Numbered from the stretch's first letter, positions 5,271 through 12,353 are shown. The stretch is DNA of 12,353 nt from Candidatus Methanogaster sp. UBA203 (GCA_002503595.1 DASC01000089.1:2326-14678), one strand, 5' to 3'. Numbers and translations: made by a program. The notes: generated by a model from the sequence alone, not told the origin.

Positions 5271-7442
5271 ATGAATGGGAATGCAAAACATCTTATATTC
5301 GGAATCTGCATTGCAATTGCATTGCTTGGCGCTTTTGTGGGGGGCGCATCGGCAGCGACTGTGTATAGGACATCACTGAACACATCAGCTAATTATCTTG
5401 CAGTGTCTGATATCACGTTCATCGGAACTGCGATCGAATACTTTGAAGATTCCGGGGTCGGTGCTATGTATGGCTGGAATGTGCGTGTGGATGAAATGAT
5501 CAGCGGACATGCGCCATGCGGCGATTGGCTGAATGTTACTCTTCAAACAGTCGCACCACCAGTTGGGTATATGGATCCGAATATCACTGCCGGGGATAAG
5601 GTGGAAGTTTACGGGAATTATTCAGATGATCCGGAAGGATGCAGTGTGAGCCTGATAGGGTCTGAGGATTATTACATCGTCAGAATATTATGTGTCCACA
5701 ATATAGATACAGGCAAATATTTTGCAGAGATTCAGGATGCGATAGATGATCCTGACACGGTAGATGGGCACACAATTGTTGTTGATGCCGGGACTTATTA
5801 CGAGGACGTGGTTGTGAATAAGTCACTTACACTTCAGGGCGAAGGGCTGCCAACAATCGATGCACAGGGCGTAGGCAATGCCATCAATATTACAGTTGAT
5901 AACTGTGTAGTTCGAGGTTTCAGATGCGTTAATGCCAGCGAGAGTGGAATCTCGCTCAACTCGTCAAACAGTGAAATCTGCGACAGCACCTGTTGGAATA
6001 ATGGTGTAGGCATATTTTTATTTAATTCATCAAATAATAGAATAGTAACTAACTTATGTAACGACAGTGGTATAGGCGTGTGTCTGATAAATTCTCACGA
6101 CAGTACTGTCTCGAACAATACATGCTTTAACAATACAAAAATGGGTGTTGAAATTAACGGCGGCATATTCATAGGCTTCGAAGGTCTTTCAAATAACAAC
6201 ACCGTTGAAGACAATGTCTGTGCAAACAGTACAGTTGGCATAGGGATACTCGGCTCAGATAATAGGGTTAAAAATAATATATGTCGGTATAACAACGGAT
6301 ACGGCGGTTATTGGGTGCCACAGCTATATACTGGTGGTATAGTCGTATTCGGATTCCACAATAACACCATAACAAACAACCTTTGTGAGAATAACAGCCA
6401 TGGCATAGGTGTTGGAGTAGAGGAGTTTTCGAATAATACCATCATTGCAGATAACACCGCATCGAATAATTATGCAGGCATTTTAGCTACCTCTTTCAAC
6501 AACACTCTGACAAGGAACAATGTATCAGATAATGTTATGGGCATCTACTTTTCAGGTTTGGATTGCAGATTAATAGACAATAGCATGGCGAACAACTACT
6601 TCATCGGCATCTACCTGGAGTATTCGCACAACAGCACAATCGCAAACAACACCTTTGTAAACGATGGTCTCCTTGCCGGGGCATATTATAAAAACTCTGT
6701 TAAAAATAATACCGTTAAAGATAATACAGTGAACGGTGAGCCCCTCATTTATCTCGAGGATGCAGCAGATCAAACAATTACCGATGCCGGGCAGGTTATA
6801 CTTGTAAACTGTGATAATATCACGGTAAAGAATTTTGACTTATCAGATACAACTGTTGGCATAGAACTATTTGGAACCAACAATAGCAAGGTACTGAATA
6901 CCAACGTATCAAACAACTACTTCGGCATCTCATTGGGTTATTCGAGCAACAATGTGCTTGTGGGCAACGATGTATCGAACAACATGTGCGGTATTGACTT
7001 ATCCTCATCATCGATCGAGAACCTGATTTATCACAACAACCTCATGGACAACACTGTTCAAGCATCCGATTACATCGGCACCAACTTCTGGGACAACGGC
7101 TACCCGTGTGGAGGAAACTACTGGGGCGATTATGAAGAAGAATACCCTCTTGCCAATGAGCTGGATGAGAGTGGGATCTGGGACACCCCTTATGATATTT
7201 CAAGTGATGCTGGTGCACATGACCGCTATCCCCTCATGCAGCCGCAGAAGCCGTGGAGCCCACCACAGAAAGGCGACCTCAACGGTAACAACGAAATCAC
7301 CCCGGCAGACGCAGTGATTGCGCTTACAATCGCAGCCAGCGGCGGAGAGAACTATAATGCGGACATCGATGGCGACGGCAAGGTCACATCCCTTGACGGG
7401 CTCATGATCCTGCAGGCGGCGGCTGATAACATCGAGATATGA
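5271..7442 (+). CDS. Secreted NosD-like beta-helix protein with C-terminal dockerin
   Basis: The 723-residue product has a signal peptide ending near GGASA (residues 24-28). Residues about 29-138 form a beta-rich domain with GDKVEVYGNYSDD, resembling a small OB-like module of archaeal surface proteins. From about 140 a right-handed beta-helix begins (FAEIQDAIDDPDTVDGHTIV, then GTYYEDVVVNKSLTLQGEG) with many NN-rich coils of the NosD/CASH type, closing with the typical NYWGDY and DRYPLMQP near 640. Such helices often bind or process polysaccharides; no catalytic residue can be assigned. Residues 668-723 are a type I dockerin (GDLNGNNEITPADA; ADIDGDGKVTSLDGLMILQ). ATG 5271 is preferred because GAGGTG lies 6 bases before it; a GTG at 5262 is also in frame. 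Confidence 0.87.
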   Translation: MNGNAKHLIFGICIAIALLGAFVGGASAATVYRTSLNTSANYLAVSDITFIGTAIEYFEDSGVGAMYGWNVRVDEMISGHAPCGDWLNVTLQTVAPPVGYMDPNITAGDKVEVYGNYSDDPEGCSVSLIGSEDYYIVRILCVHNIDTGKYFAEIQDAIDDPDTVDGHTIVVDAGTYYEDVVVNKSLTLQGEGLPTIDAQGVGNAINITVDNCVVRGFRCVNASESGISLNSSNSEICDSTCWNNGVGIFLFNSSNNRIVTNLCNDSGIGVCLINSHDSTVSNNTCFNNTKMGVEINGGIFIGFEGLSNNNTVEDNVCANSTVGIGILGSDNRVKNNICRYNNGYGGYWVPQLYTGGIVVFGFHNNTITNNLCENNSHGIGVGVEEFSNNTIIADNTASNNYAGILATSFNNTLTRNNVSDNVMGIYFSGLDCRLIDNSMANNYFIGIYLEYSHNSTIANNTFVNDGLLAGAYYKNSVKNNTVKDNTVNGEPLIYLEDAADQTITDAGQVILVNCDNITVKNFDLSDTTVGIELFGTNNSKVLNTNVSNNYFGISLGYSSNNVLVGNDVSNNMCGIDLSSSSIENLIYHNNLMDNTVQASDYIGTNFWDNGYPCGGNYWGDYEEEYPLANELDESGIWDTPYDISSDAGAHDRYPLMQPQKPWSPPQKGDLNGNNEITPADAVIALTIAASGGENYNADIDGDGKVTSLDGLMILQAAADNIEI

Positions 7443-7496
7443 CCGCAGAACACGCCGTCCCGCTCCAATACTCCGGTGGTTCAAGCGCGATCCAAC

Positions 7497-8282
7497 TCAC
7501 CCGCCAAGTACCGCATCCACGACAGCGTCCTCCTTGATCCGCACGCCCTTCCTCCTGAAGAATCGCGTGACATTGTGGATGTCCCGCATCAGAAACTCCA
7601 TAGCATTCGGATGATCAAGGGTCACAGACTGCCCCATATCGATGAAAACAACCTCGTTGTCATGCATCAGTATGTTAAACTCGCTCAGGTCGCCATGTAC
7701 GAGATTTGCGTGGTATAATCTTCGGACATACTCCACAGTGGTATCAAACGCCTTCCGCGCCTGATCCGGGGTTAATGACACCTCACGGAGTTGCGGCGCG
7801 GGGATCTCATCCCCCCCTATAAACTCCATTAAAAGAACGTTATTTCTCTCGACAAACGGTTCTGGCACACGCACCCCTGCTGCATGAGCTTTTTTTAGAT
7901 TTCTCAGTTCTTTCTTCGTCCATGCGAACACAATGCTCCGTTTCTCGTGCCTTACGTTCTTGAATCTTGGATCTCCGATCAGGTATGACTGCATCGCACG
8001 GAAATTGCTCGTAGAGATACGGTACACCTTTATCGCGATCTCCCGCCCCTGCTGCTCCTGCTCACATCCGAACGCATGGTAGATGTTCGCCTCCTTGCCG
8101 GTACTGATCACACCTCCGAGCGCATCGATGTATCCCTTGTTTGCGAGATGGTAGAGGGTCTTCAGTGTAAACGTATCAAAAACGCCTTCAACAGATTTTA
8201 AGTCTTCGGAATCCTTTATTCTGATCCGGAATCGGTCAATTTCCTTATCGATTGCCCTTAATCTTTTTTCGAGTTTTGCCAT
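7497..8282 (-). CDS. rio1: RIO1-type serine/threonine protein kinase
   Basis: A 261-residue RIO1 kinase, the usual archaeal length. Visible motifs are the nucleotide loop STGKEANIY (60-68), the catalytic lysine in AIKVYR (Lys85), the flexible loop region around 90-115, the catalytic HGDLSEFN (Asp198, Asn203) and the metal-binding FIDMGQSV (Asp215). RIO kinases act as ATPase-like factors in maturation of the small ribosomal subunit. It begins 3 bases after the aIF1A stop, with no ribosome-binding site of its own visible, so translation coupling is likely. In many archaea a KH-domain (Dim2-like) gene comes next; here the beta-helix dockerin gene converges instead, 54 bases away. Confidence 0.95.
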   Translation of the reverse strand: MAKLEKRLRAIDKEIDRFRIRIKDSEDLKSVEGVFDTFTLKTLYHLANKGYIDALGGVISTGKEANIYHAFGCEQEQQGREIAIKVYRISTSNFRAMQSYLIGDPRFKNVRHEKRSIVFAWTKKELRNLKKAHAAGVRVPEPFVERNNVLLMEFIGGDEIPAPQLREVSLTPDQARKAFDTTVEYVRRLYHANLVHGDLSEFNILMHDNEVVFIDMGQSVTLDHPNAMEFLMRDIHNVTRFFRRKGVRIKEDAVVDAVLGG

Positions 8283-8285
8283 GAT

Positions 8286-8597
8286 TCAGGAGAGGTATCC
8301 ACGGCGTCTGAGCCAGTCAACCTGTGGTGCGGTGTATCTCCAGACCACATCTGCCTTCTCCTCCTGGAATGACCACGGAATAATGATGACGACATCGTTC
8401 TCCCGGATCCATATCCGCTTCTTCATCCTTCCGGGTATTCTGGCATTTCTTATGGTTCCGTCGAAGCATCTCACACGCAGGTGGTTTGCCCCAAGCAGTT
8501 TCTCAACAGTCGCAAGAACCTCGCGATCGTGTTTGCGGGGAATGCGTACACGTACTATCGGTGCATCTGTCTTCTTCTTCTTAGCCAGAGACGACAC
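8286..8597 (-). CDS. Translation initiation factor aIF1A
   Basis: The 103-residue protein is archaeal IF1A: an OB-fold with VRVRIPRKHDREVLATVEKL, LRVRCFDGT, ARIPGRMKKRIWIRENDVVI and the C-terminal YTAPQVDWLRRRGYL typical of the family. It binds the small ribosomal subunit and helps place initiator tRNA. The start codon is GTG at 8597; an in-frame TGA lies 12 bases upstream and no ATG occurs between it and the conserved core, so GTG is the only reasonable choice. It leads the aIF1A-rio1 operon and is divergent from the HD-domain gene across a short intergenic region with a shared TATA element. Confidence 0.95.
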   Translation of the reverse strand: MSSLAKKKKTDAPIVRVRIPRKHDREVLATVEKLLGANHLRVRCFDGTIRNARIPGRMKKRIWIRENDVVIIIPWSFQEEKADVVWRYTAPQVDWLRRRGYLS

Positions 8598-8640
8598 CTC
8601 TGTATATCAATTTCCAGTGCATGGATTCGCATTGTCGCTA

Positions 8641-8656
8641 TATGTATATAAACATG
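8641..8656. promoter_or_regulatory. Shared divergent TATA region (aIF1A and HD gene)
   Basis: TATGTATATAAACATG contains TATATAAA on the plus strand and TTTATATAC on the minus strand, sharing the same bases. Plus-strand transcription would begin at about 8672-8675, exactly on the ATGs of the HD gene, while minus-strand transcription would begin near 8622, about 25 bases before the aIF1A GTG. The two promoters would then compete for one TBP site. Confidence 0.6.
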
Positions 8657-8671
8657 CACAACCACCATAAC

Positions 8672-9901
8672 ATGATGAAGGTGATTCGGGACCCGATCCA
8701 CGGATATATTGAACTGGACGAGGCGGCGCTCTCGCTTGTCGATACGCCTGTTATGCAGCGATTACGCCGCATCAAACAACTCGGACTTACGAGTCTTGTG
8801 TACCCGGGGGCAAACCACACCAGATTCGAGCATTCGCTTGGCACATACCATCTTGCAAACCTGCTTGCGGATTGCATGGGTAAAGAAAGTGGGTCTGGTA
8901 ATTGGGCAGAAGGGGGCGCGGATGGGGGAGCCAGGCGGACCGAACTGCGCGTCGCTGCACTGCTCCACGACATCGGGCACGGACCACTGTCGCATGTGAC
9001 CGAGAATATCATCAGGGAATATACAGGAAGGTCGCACGAGGACGTTTACCAGATCCTCGAAAGCAACCTCGGCGAGATATTTGATCGATACTCGATCAAC
9101 ATCTCAAGGGTTGCCAAGCACATAAAGGGGGAAACCGGATTCGGTGCTGCCTTAAACAGCGAGATCGATATTGACCGGATGGATTATCTTGTCAGGGATG
9201 CGCATTACACAGGTGTTCCGCTTTCAGTCGATCTTGTGCGTTTGATTCACGAGATGAGGTTTTTGGACGGGAAACTCGTGATCGGAAGCGGCGGGATAAG
9301 GGCTGCCGAGTCGCTCCTGCTCTCGCGGTTCCTGATGCACCCGACCGTGTATTACCATCATGTGACCCGCATCGCTGAGTCGATGTGCGTGCGTGCTGTC
9401 GAGTGCATGATCGAGGACGGCTTCGATGCGAGGATGCTTCATACGATGGACGATCAGGAGCTCTTTATGCAGCTGGGGTCCTATCCCGGGTATCCAACAG
9501 AAATCGCGGACTCCTTGCGTGACCGGAGGTTGTTTAAACGTGCGCTCTACGAAGGATTCGATGCGGTGGGCGAGAACGTGCTTGCGCACCGGAGAAACGT
9601 GAGAAGAGTTGAGGACGAGATCGCATCCGCTGCCGGGGTCGATCCCGAGTACGTCCTCGTAGACATCCCGAAGCCGCCAGAGATAGTGGAGTCGAGGGCG
9701 TTCGTGGTGATCGATCAACGGTTAAAGCCGCTTCACGAGGTCTCGCATCTCGTTTCCGCTCTCGGAGATGCGCAGCGCGACAACTGGCGGATGGGTGTGT
9801 ACACTCCTTCCGAATATCGAGACGTGGTCGCGGCTGCTGCGAGGGAGTTCTTTGGTGTGAGGAAGCACAAGCAGTTCAGGCTGGATGAGCTGATTACGTG
9901 A
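8672..9901 (+). CDS. HD-domain phosphohydrolase (COG1078, dNTPase-like)
   Basis: A 409-residue metal-dependent phosphohydrolase related to dGTPases and SAMHD1. Visible are the signature start VIRDPIHGYIELDE, the first ligand in TRFEHSLG (His54), the HD pair in LLHDIGHGPLSH (His99, Asp100) and the distal aspartate in SEIDIDRMDYLVRD. Substrate is not deducible; deoxynucleoside triphosphates are usual for the family. A Gly-rich insertion (about residues 70-89) separates the first ligand from the HD motif. I chose ATG 8672 (8675 is equally possible) because family members begin just before VIRDPIHG and because the TATA box predicts a leaderless start here; the upstream ATG at 8621 would read through the promoter. 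An oligo-T run follows the stop. Confidence 0.9.
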   Translation: MMKVIRDPIHGYIELDEAALSLVDTPVMQRLRRIKQLGLTSLVYPGANHTRFEHSLGTYHLANLLADCMGKESGSGNWAEGGADGGARRTELRVAALLHDIGHGPLSHVTENIIREYTGRSHEDVYQILESNLGEIFDRYSINISRVAKHIKGETGFGAALNSEIDIDRMDYLVRDAHYTGVPLSVDLVRLIHEMRFLDGKLVIGSGGIRAAESLLLSRFLMHPTVYYHHVTRIAESMCVRAVECMIEDGFDARMLHTMDDQELFMQLGSYPGYPTEIADSLRDRRLFKRALYEGFDAVGENVLAHRRNVRRVEDEIASAAGVDPEYVLVDIPKPPEIVESRAFVVIDQRLKPLHEVSHLVSALGDAQRDNWRMGVYTPSEYRDVVAAAAREFFGVRKHKQFRLDELIT

Positions 9902-9902
9902 G

Positions 9903-9910
9903 TTTTTTTT
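9903..9910 (+). terminator. Oligo-T terminator after the HD gene
   Basis: Eight consecutive T residues follow 1 base after the TGA of the HD gene. Archaeal RNA polymerase terminates on such runs without needing a hairpin. Confidence 0.6.
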
Positions 9911-10047
9911 AGTGATGAAGAGGGAACTGATGGCGATGTGAGTCACCCATGACGCACAAATGTTGTTCTGGGGCATATTTCGGGTTTCATGACATACAAC
10001 AGAGTTCGTCGGCCATACATGGACCAGAAAGAGGATGGAGGGGTGGG

Positions 10048-10261
10048 GTCTTTGATGCAAAGATCGAACTCAAACTTGGAAAGTTTCGGGCAGCAGACAA
10101 AGGTCAGATGGAGCAATACCCACGCTGGCTGGACCGATACAAGAAGCGGGATGGAGAAGAGATGCCGCTTGGACTGATACGGTGTAAGAGAGAAGTCTTG
10201 CGAGCGTATGGAACTTCTGCGGCTGGAAGAGAGCAGGATGTATGTCGCCGGAACTGTCTAA
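10048..10261 (+). pseudogene. Frameshifted fragment of a YhcG (DUF1016) PD-(D/E)XK nuclease
   Basis: Frame 1 reads AKIELKLGKFRAADKGQMEQ then YPRWLDRYKKRDGEEMPLGL up to about base 10200, which is the nuclease core of the YhcG C-terminal domain, including the ExK-type catalytic strand (IELK). The match then continues in another frame from 10202, ERMELLRLEESRMYVAGTV, ending at TAA 10259-10261, where intact relatives read on to a segment such as HVAEYLTELP. The frame change and the absence of the upstream half and of the last part show that this is a decayed remnant, not an active enzyme. YhcG proteins are accessory genes often found near mobile or defence loci. No remaining N-terminal part is recognised between 9911 and 10047. 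Confidence 0.75.
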
Positions 10262-10308
10262 AAATCCGAGTGTTTCATCACCGCGGTCTGCGAAGCAGTG
10301 CCGAAGGC

Positions 10309-10382
10309 CGGGCGCAGAGGGCGCAGAGTTTTAAGACCGATCCGATCCTCTGCGAACTCCCGCGTGCTCTGCGGTAAAATTT
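10309..10382. repeat. Inverted GCGCAGAG-type repeat, copy 2
   Basis: GGGCGCAGAGGGCGCAGAG at 10311-10329 is followed, after about 20 bases, by CTCTGCGAACTCCCGCGTGCTCTGCGGTAAAAT, whose reverse complement starts ATTTTACCGCAGAGCACGCG and resembles the left arm of copy 1 (ATTTAACCGCAGAGTGCGC). The arms pair imperfectly. It lies directly behind the YhcG remnant, so the 9911-10467 interval appears to be a collection of decayed accessory sequence. Confidence 0.65.
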
Positions 10383-10434
10383 ATGGATATAGTGATTTCA
10401 CTGGATTTTCTGATTGTGTCGGTCAGACCCAACA

Positions 10435-10443
10435 CTAAATAAG
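10435..10443 (+). promoter_or_regulatory. Possible TATA box for the radical SAM gene
   Basis: CTAAATAAG is centred 29 bases before the ATG at 10468, placing the transcript start within a few bases of that codon and favouring it over the TTG start codon further upstream at 10414. Confidence 0.45.
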
Positions 10444-10467
10444 TCGGTAGCCACATCAATTAGCAAG

Positions 10468-11511
10468 ATGCACGAACCCTCAAACGCTCTCTCCAGATAC
10501 CATCGCGTCTCTGCCGGCACCGAAGAAGCGCGATTTCTGACCGCAAAGAACTTTCCTGTCGATTTTGACCCCGACGCACCAATAAGCGATCTCCGGAGCA
10601 TCCACGACGATGCGATGAGCGACTTTCATCGAGCGTACCGGTCTGATATGTCAGATCGATCAGACCGACCGGAAAGAGAGAAGAGATCGGACGGAAAGTC
10701 CCTGCTCGATCTCAAGATCAAGATCGCCGACCGAATGCTTGAGAATTGTCATTTCTGTGACCGGAGATGCGGTGCAAACCGGAAGAAAGGAGAGATGGGG
10801 TACTGCAGGATCGGTGCGGTCTCGAGATACTCGTCAGAGTTCCTGCATTACGGCGAGGAGCCGGAACTTGTGCCATCGCACACGATCTTCCTCTCGGGCT
10901 GCGTCTTCTCGTGCGTGTACTGCCAGAACTGGGAGATCTCGACCCATCCTGATCTCGGAATCCCGATTCTTCCAAAGGATGTTGCAAGAATCGCTGCAAC
11001 AAGGCGCGGTCTCGGCGCAAGGAACCTGAACTTCGTGACTCCGACACCGCATCTTCACACCATACTGCGCATTCTTGCCGAAATGAGGGTGAATACCCCG
11101 ATCGTGTGGAATTCAAATATGTACCACTCGGAAGAGGCTGCAAAACTCCTCTGCGGCGTTGTTGATGTCTATCTTGGAGATTTCAAGTACGGAAACGACG
11201 GATGCGCAAAGAGATACTCGAATGCCGATCATTACTGGGATACCGTCACGAGAAACTTCCTCTGCGCTTACGACGACTCAGAGATCCTGCTGCGGCAGCT
11301 GGTGCTTCCCGGGCACATCGAATGCTGCACCGCACCGATCATCAATTGGGTGAGCGATCACATACCCGCGGTCAGGTTCAACCTGATGTTCCAGTACCGA
11401 CCCGCGTATCTGGCGCACCGGTATCCCGAGATCGCAAGATCGCTCACAGAGAGTGAGTGCGAGCAGGCGAGCAGGTTGCTTGCCGAGAGCGGGGTGTGTG
11501 ATGGTGGGTGA
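10468..11511 (+). CDS. Radical SAM protein, PflX-like (COG1313)
   Basis: The 347-residue protein carries the radical SAM motif CVFSCVYC (CxxxCxxC; Cys145, Cys149, Cys152) inside FLSGCVFSCVYCQNWEIS, as in pyruvate formate-lyase activating-enzyme relatives. A second cysteine set lies ahead of it, CHFCDRRCG and GYC (Cys94, Cys97, Cys101, Cys113), which is typical of the COG1313 branch and probably binds another cluster. The N-terminal 80 residues include FLTAKNFPVDFDPDAP, also seen in archaeal members. The natural substrate of this branch is not established; a glycyl-radical partner is not present in the window. ATG 10468 is chosen on the spacing from the TATA box; there is no clear ribosome-binding site, suggesting a leaderless transcript. 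Confidence 0.88.
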   Translation: MHEPSNALSRYHRVSAGTEEARFLTAKNFPVDFDPDAPISDLRSIHDDAMSDFHRAYRSDMSDRSDRPEREKRSDGKSLLDLKIKIADRMLENCHFCDRRCGANRKKGEMGYCRIGAVSRYSSEFLHYGEEPELVPSHTIFLSGCVFSCVYCQNWEISTHPDLGIPILPKDVARIAATRRGLGARNLNFVTPTPHLHTILRILAEMRVNTPIVWNSNMYHSEEAAKLLCGVVDVYLGDFKYGNDGCAKRYSNADHYWDTVTRNFLCAYDDSEILLRQLVLPGHIECCTAPIINWVSDHIPAVRFNLMFQYRPAYLAHRYPEIARSLTESECEQASRLLAESGVCDGG

Positions 11512-11707
11512 ATGCCAGTGAGCGAAAGTGCACGGATGCCGTAAGTGTGATTTTCCGAAATGATTTCGCATTGGGAAGGGGATTTTCCAAGGGTCATACG
11601 ATGGGCGAAGCCTCGACTGAAAGTCCGGGATCACTTTGATCAACCGCATCATTCACACATACCAAAATATCAAAGAACCAATTTCCGGATGGGCTCGCTG
11701 CAACCAT

Positions 11708-11718
11708 AAGTATTATAT
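11708..11718 (+). promoter_or_regulatory. TATA-like element in the 11512-12242 interval
   Basis: AGTATTATATA is a good TATA match with a purine/C context, and would start transcription near 11738, five bases before an ATG at 11743. What it drives is uncertain; it could be the small ORF at 11743 or a longer transcript that reaches the secreted protein at 12243. Confidence 0.45.
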
Positions 11719-11742
11719 AGTAGCGTCACGCATAGAATTGTG

Positions 11743-11850
11743 ATGGGGTTAATAACGATGCTCAATGGAGAACGTGATACAGGATTCGAGCACAGTATAT
11801 CACACCCTACCGTAAGTACAAAGGGGGCATTGCTGAAAAGTAGATTGTAG
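11743..11850 (+). CDS. Candidate 35-residue ORF, unrecognised
   Basis: The frame reads MGLITMLNGERDTGFEHSIS and ends KGALLKSRL at a TAG. I recognise no family and see no ribosome-binding site. Its only support is the well-placed TATA element about 30 bases ahead, which would give a nearly leaderless message. It may equally be noise or the trace of a lost gene. Confidence 0.2.
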   Translation: MGLITMLNGERDTGFEHSISHPTVSTKGALLKSRL

Positions 11851-12088
11851 GTAAACTATACGAAACCATATTGCGCAACATGATTGCGCACGTATCGATC
11901 AACGAACACAGATTCAGCAACATAATAAAGGGCTGAATAAAATTATACTCTTGCCAAACCGGCGTACCAAATCGCCAGGATGGTCCGGGCATGCACGAAA
12001 TCCGAGGGGCTTAAGATGGGCATGGAACCAATCAGGTATGAAACGCGGCGTAGAAGCGTGTGCGCTGCTCATGATCATTCCTGCGAGG

Positions 12089-12250
12089 ATGAGTTTGCTG
12101 CGTTCTATCGCGCTTCTGGTCAGTATCCGGACCGTCTCGGTTCGGAAGAGCACGAACGAACGATTGAAGAGGCTAGTGACACGCCTTTCGAGAGAGGGGC
12201 GTTACGAGAAATCGGATAACACGATAAAGGAGATGATTAGATATGAATAA
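12089..12250 (+). CDS. Candidate 53-residue antitoxin-like ORF
   Basis: The C-terminal half, RTVSVRKSTNERLKRL then REGRYEKSDNTIKEMIRYE, resembles the strand-helix-helix of small VapB-type or ribbon-helix-helix antitoxins, which begin with a T-V-S-V strand followed by ERL and end in a D-x-I-x-x-M/L-I helix. The part before it is not conserved-looking and the start is uncertain (the frame is open from 11951). Its stop overlaps the ATG of the next gene (ATGAATAA). No toxin gene lies next to it. It may be a relic of a toxin-antitoxin locus; the call rests on pattern resemblance only. Confidence 0.28.
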   Translation: MSLLRSIALLVSIRTVSVRKSTNERLKRLVTRLSREGRYEKSDNTIKEMIRYE

Positions 12251-12353
12251 TAGAACGATAATTATGATCGCGATGGTTGCGGTCGTGATGATGATGGGGC
12301 AGGCGAGCGCTGCTGCGCCAGTCGTGTCTGCTTTAGCAGTTTCACCAAACTCA
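12243..12353 (+). CDS. Secreted protein, N-terminal signal peptide (3' partial)
   Basis: The ATG follows AAAGGAG by 10 bases. The 37 visible residues are a classical signal peptide: a basic start (MNNRT), a long hydrophobic core rich in Met, Val and Ile, and a cleavage site after GQASA, followed by AAPVVSALAVSPNS at the window edge. The start of the mature part resembles the beginning of repeat-rich archaeal surface proteins, but the family cannot be told. It would be the third exported protein in the window. Confidence 0.78.
   Translation, partial: MNNRTIIMIAMVAVVMMMGQASAAAPVVSALAVSPNS

Noticed and set aside
8621..8671. Upstream ATG extension of the HD-domain gene by 17 residues.
   Set aside because: The extension reads through the TATA region, has no family similarity, and homologues start near VIRDPIHG.
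10414..10467. TTG start extending the radical SAM protein by 18 residues.
   Set aside because: The TATA-like element falls inside the extension and there is no ribosome-binding site; ATG 10468 fits better.
11556..11568. CGAAATGATTTCG hairpin after the radical SAM gene as a terminator.
   Set aside because: The stem is only 5 base pairs with no T run, and archaeal termination does not depend on such hairpins.
11914..12153. 79-codon minus-strand ORF opposite the antitoxin-like stretch.
   Set aside because: No recognisable family, no start signals, and it overlaps the equally weak plus-strand frame; likely chance.
1..12353. CRISPR array, rRNA, group II intron or complete insertion sequence.
   Set aside because: No regularly spaced short direct repeats, rRNA-like sequence or transposase or reverse transcriptase motifs were seen on either strand.

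Overview
The window looks archaeal, most likely from a methanogen- or ANME-like lineage of the Halobacteriota (formerly Methanomicrobia). The grounds are an aIF1A-RIO1 kinase gene pair, an intronless tRNA-Glu without encoded CCA, A/T-rich TATA elements sitting about 25-30 bases before several starts, apparently leaderless genes, a CcmE with the Cys-type (CxxxY) haem motif, and large secreted proteins ending in dockerin modules. The exact taxon cannot be fixed from this sequence.

Layout, left to right. 1-1340 is the 3' end of a secreted protein with 121-residue tandem repeats, a PPC domain and a dockerin. 1473-1944 is a HicB/HicA toxin-antitoxin pair. 2013-2678 (minus) is a 4Fe-4S protein of the CxxCx4Cx16C type. 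2895-3026 (minus) is a 43-residue zinc-ribbon protein. 3129-3366 is a gene-free element with perfect 16-base inverted ends enclosing a hairpin built from GCGCAGAG-type repeats. 3448-4813 (minus) is a compact operon: ccmD-like microprotein, Cys-type ccmE, then a polyprenyl diphosphate synthase. 4914-4988 is tRNA-Glu(TTC). 5271-7442 is a secreted NosD-like beta-helix protein with a second dockerin. 7497-8597 (minus) is aIF1A followed by RIO1 kinase. 8672-9901 is an HD-domain phosphohydrolase, divergent from aIF1A across a shared TATA region. 10048-10261 is a frameshifted fragment of a YhcG-type (DUF1016) nuclease, followed by a second GCGCAGAG-type hairpin. 10468-11511 is a PflX-like radical SAM protein. 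11512-12242 holds only weak small ORFs. 12243-12353 is the signal peptide end of another secreted protein that runs off the window.

Two themes stand out. The first is cell-surface biology: three secreted proteins, two of them with dockerins, so anchoring to a cohesin partner encoded elsewhere is expected. The second is redox and membrane biochemistry: cytochrome c maturation genes joined to a prenyl diphosphate synthase whose active site has the small residue expected for products longer than C20, which suggests a link between cytochrome c and an isoprenoid electron carrier. Around these are accessory pieces (HicBA, a decayed YhcG, hairpin repeats, an inverted-repeat element) marking recombination-prone stretches. 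No CRISPR array, intact insertion sequence or rRNA is seen, and no wholly new multi-gene system is evident. The least expected items are the overlooked small genes (CcmD-like, zinc ribbon), the inverted-repeat element and the chain-length signature of the prenyl synthase.
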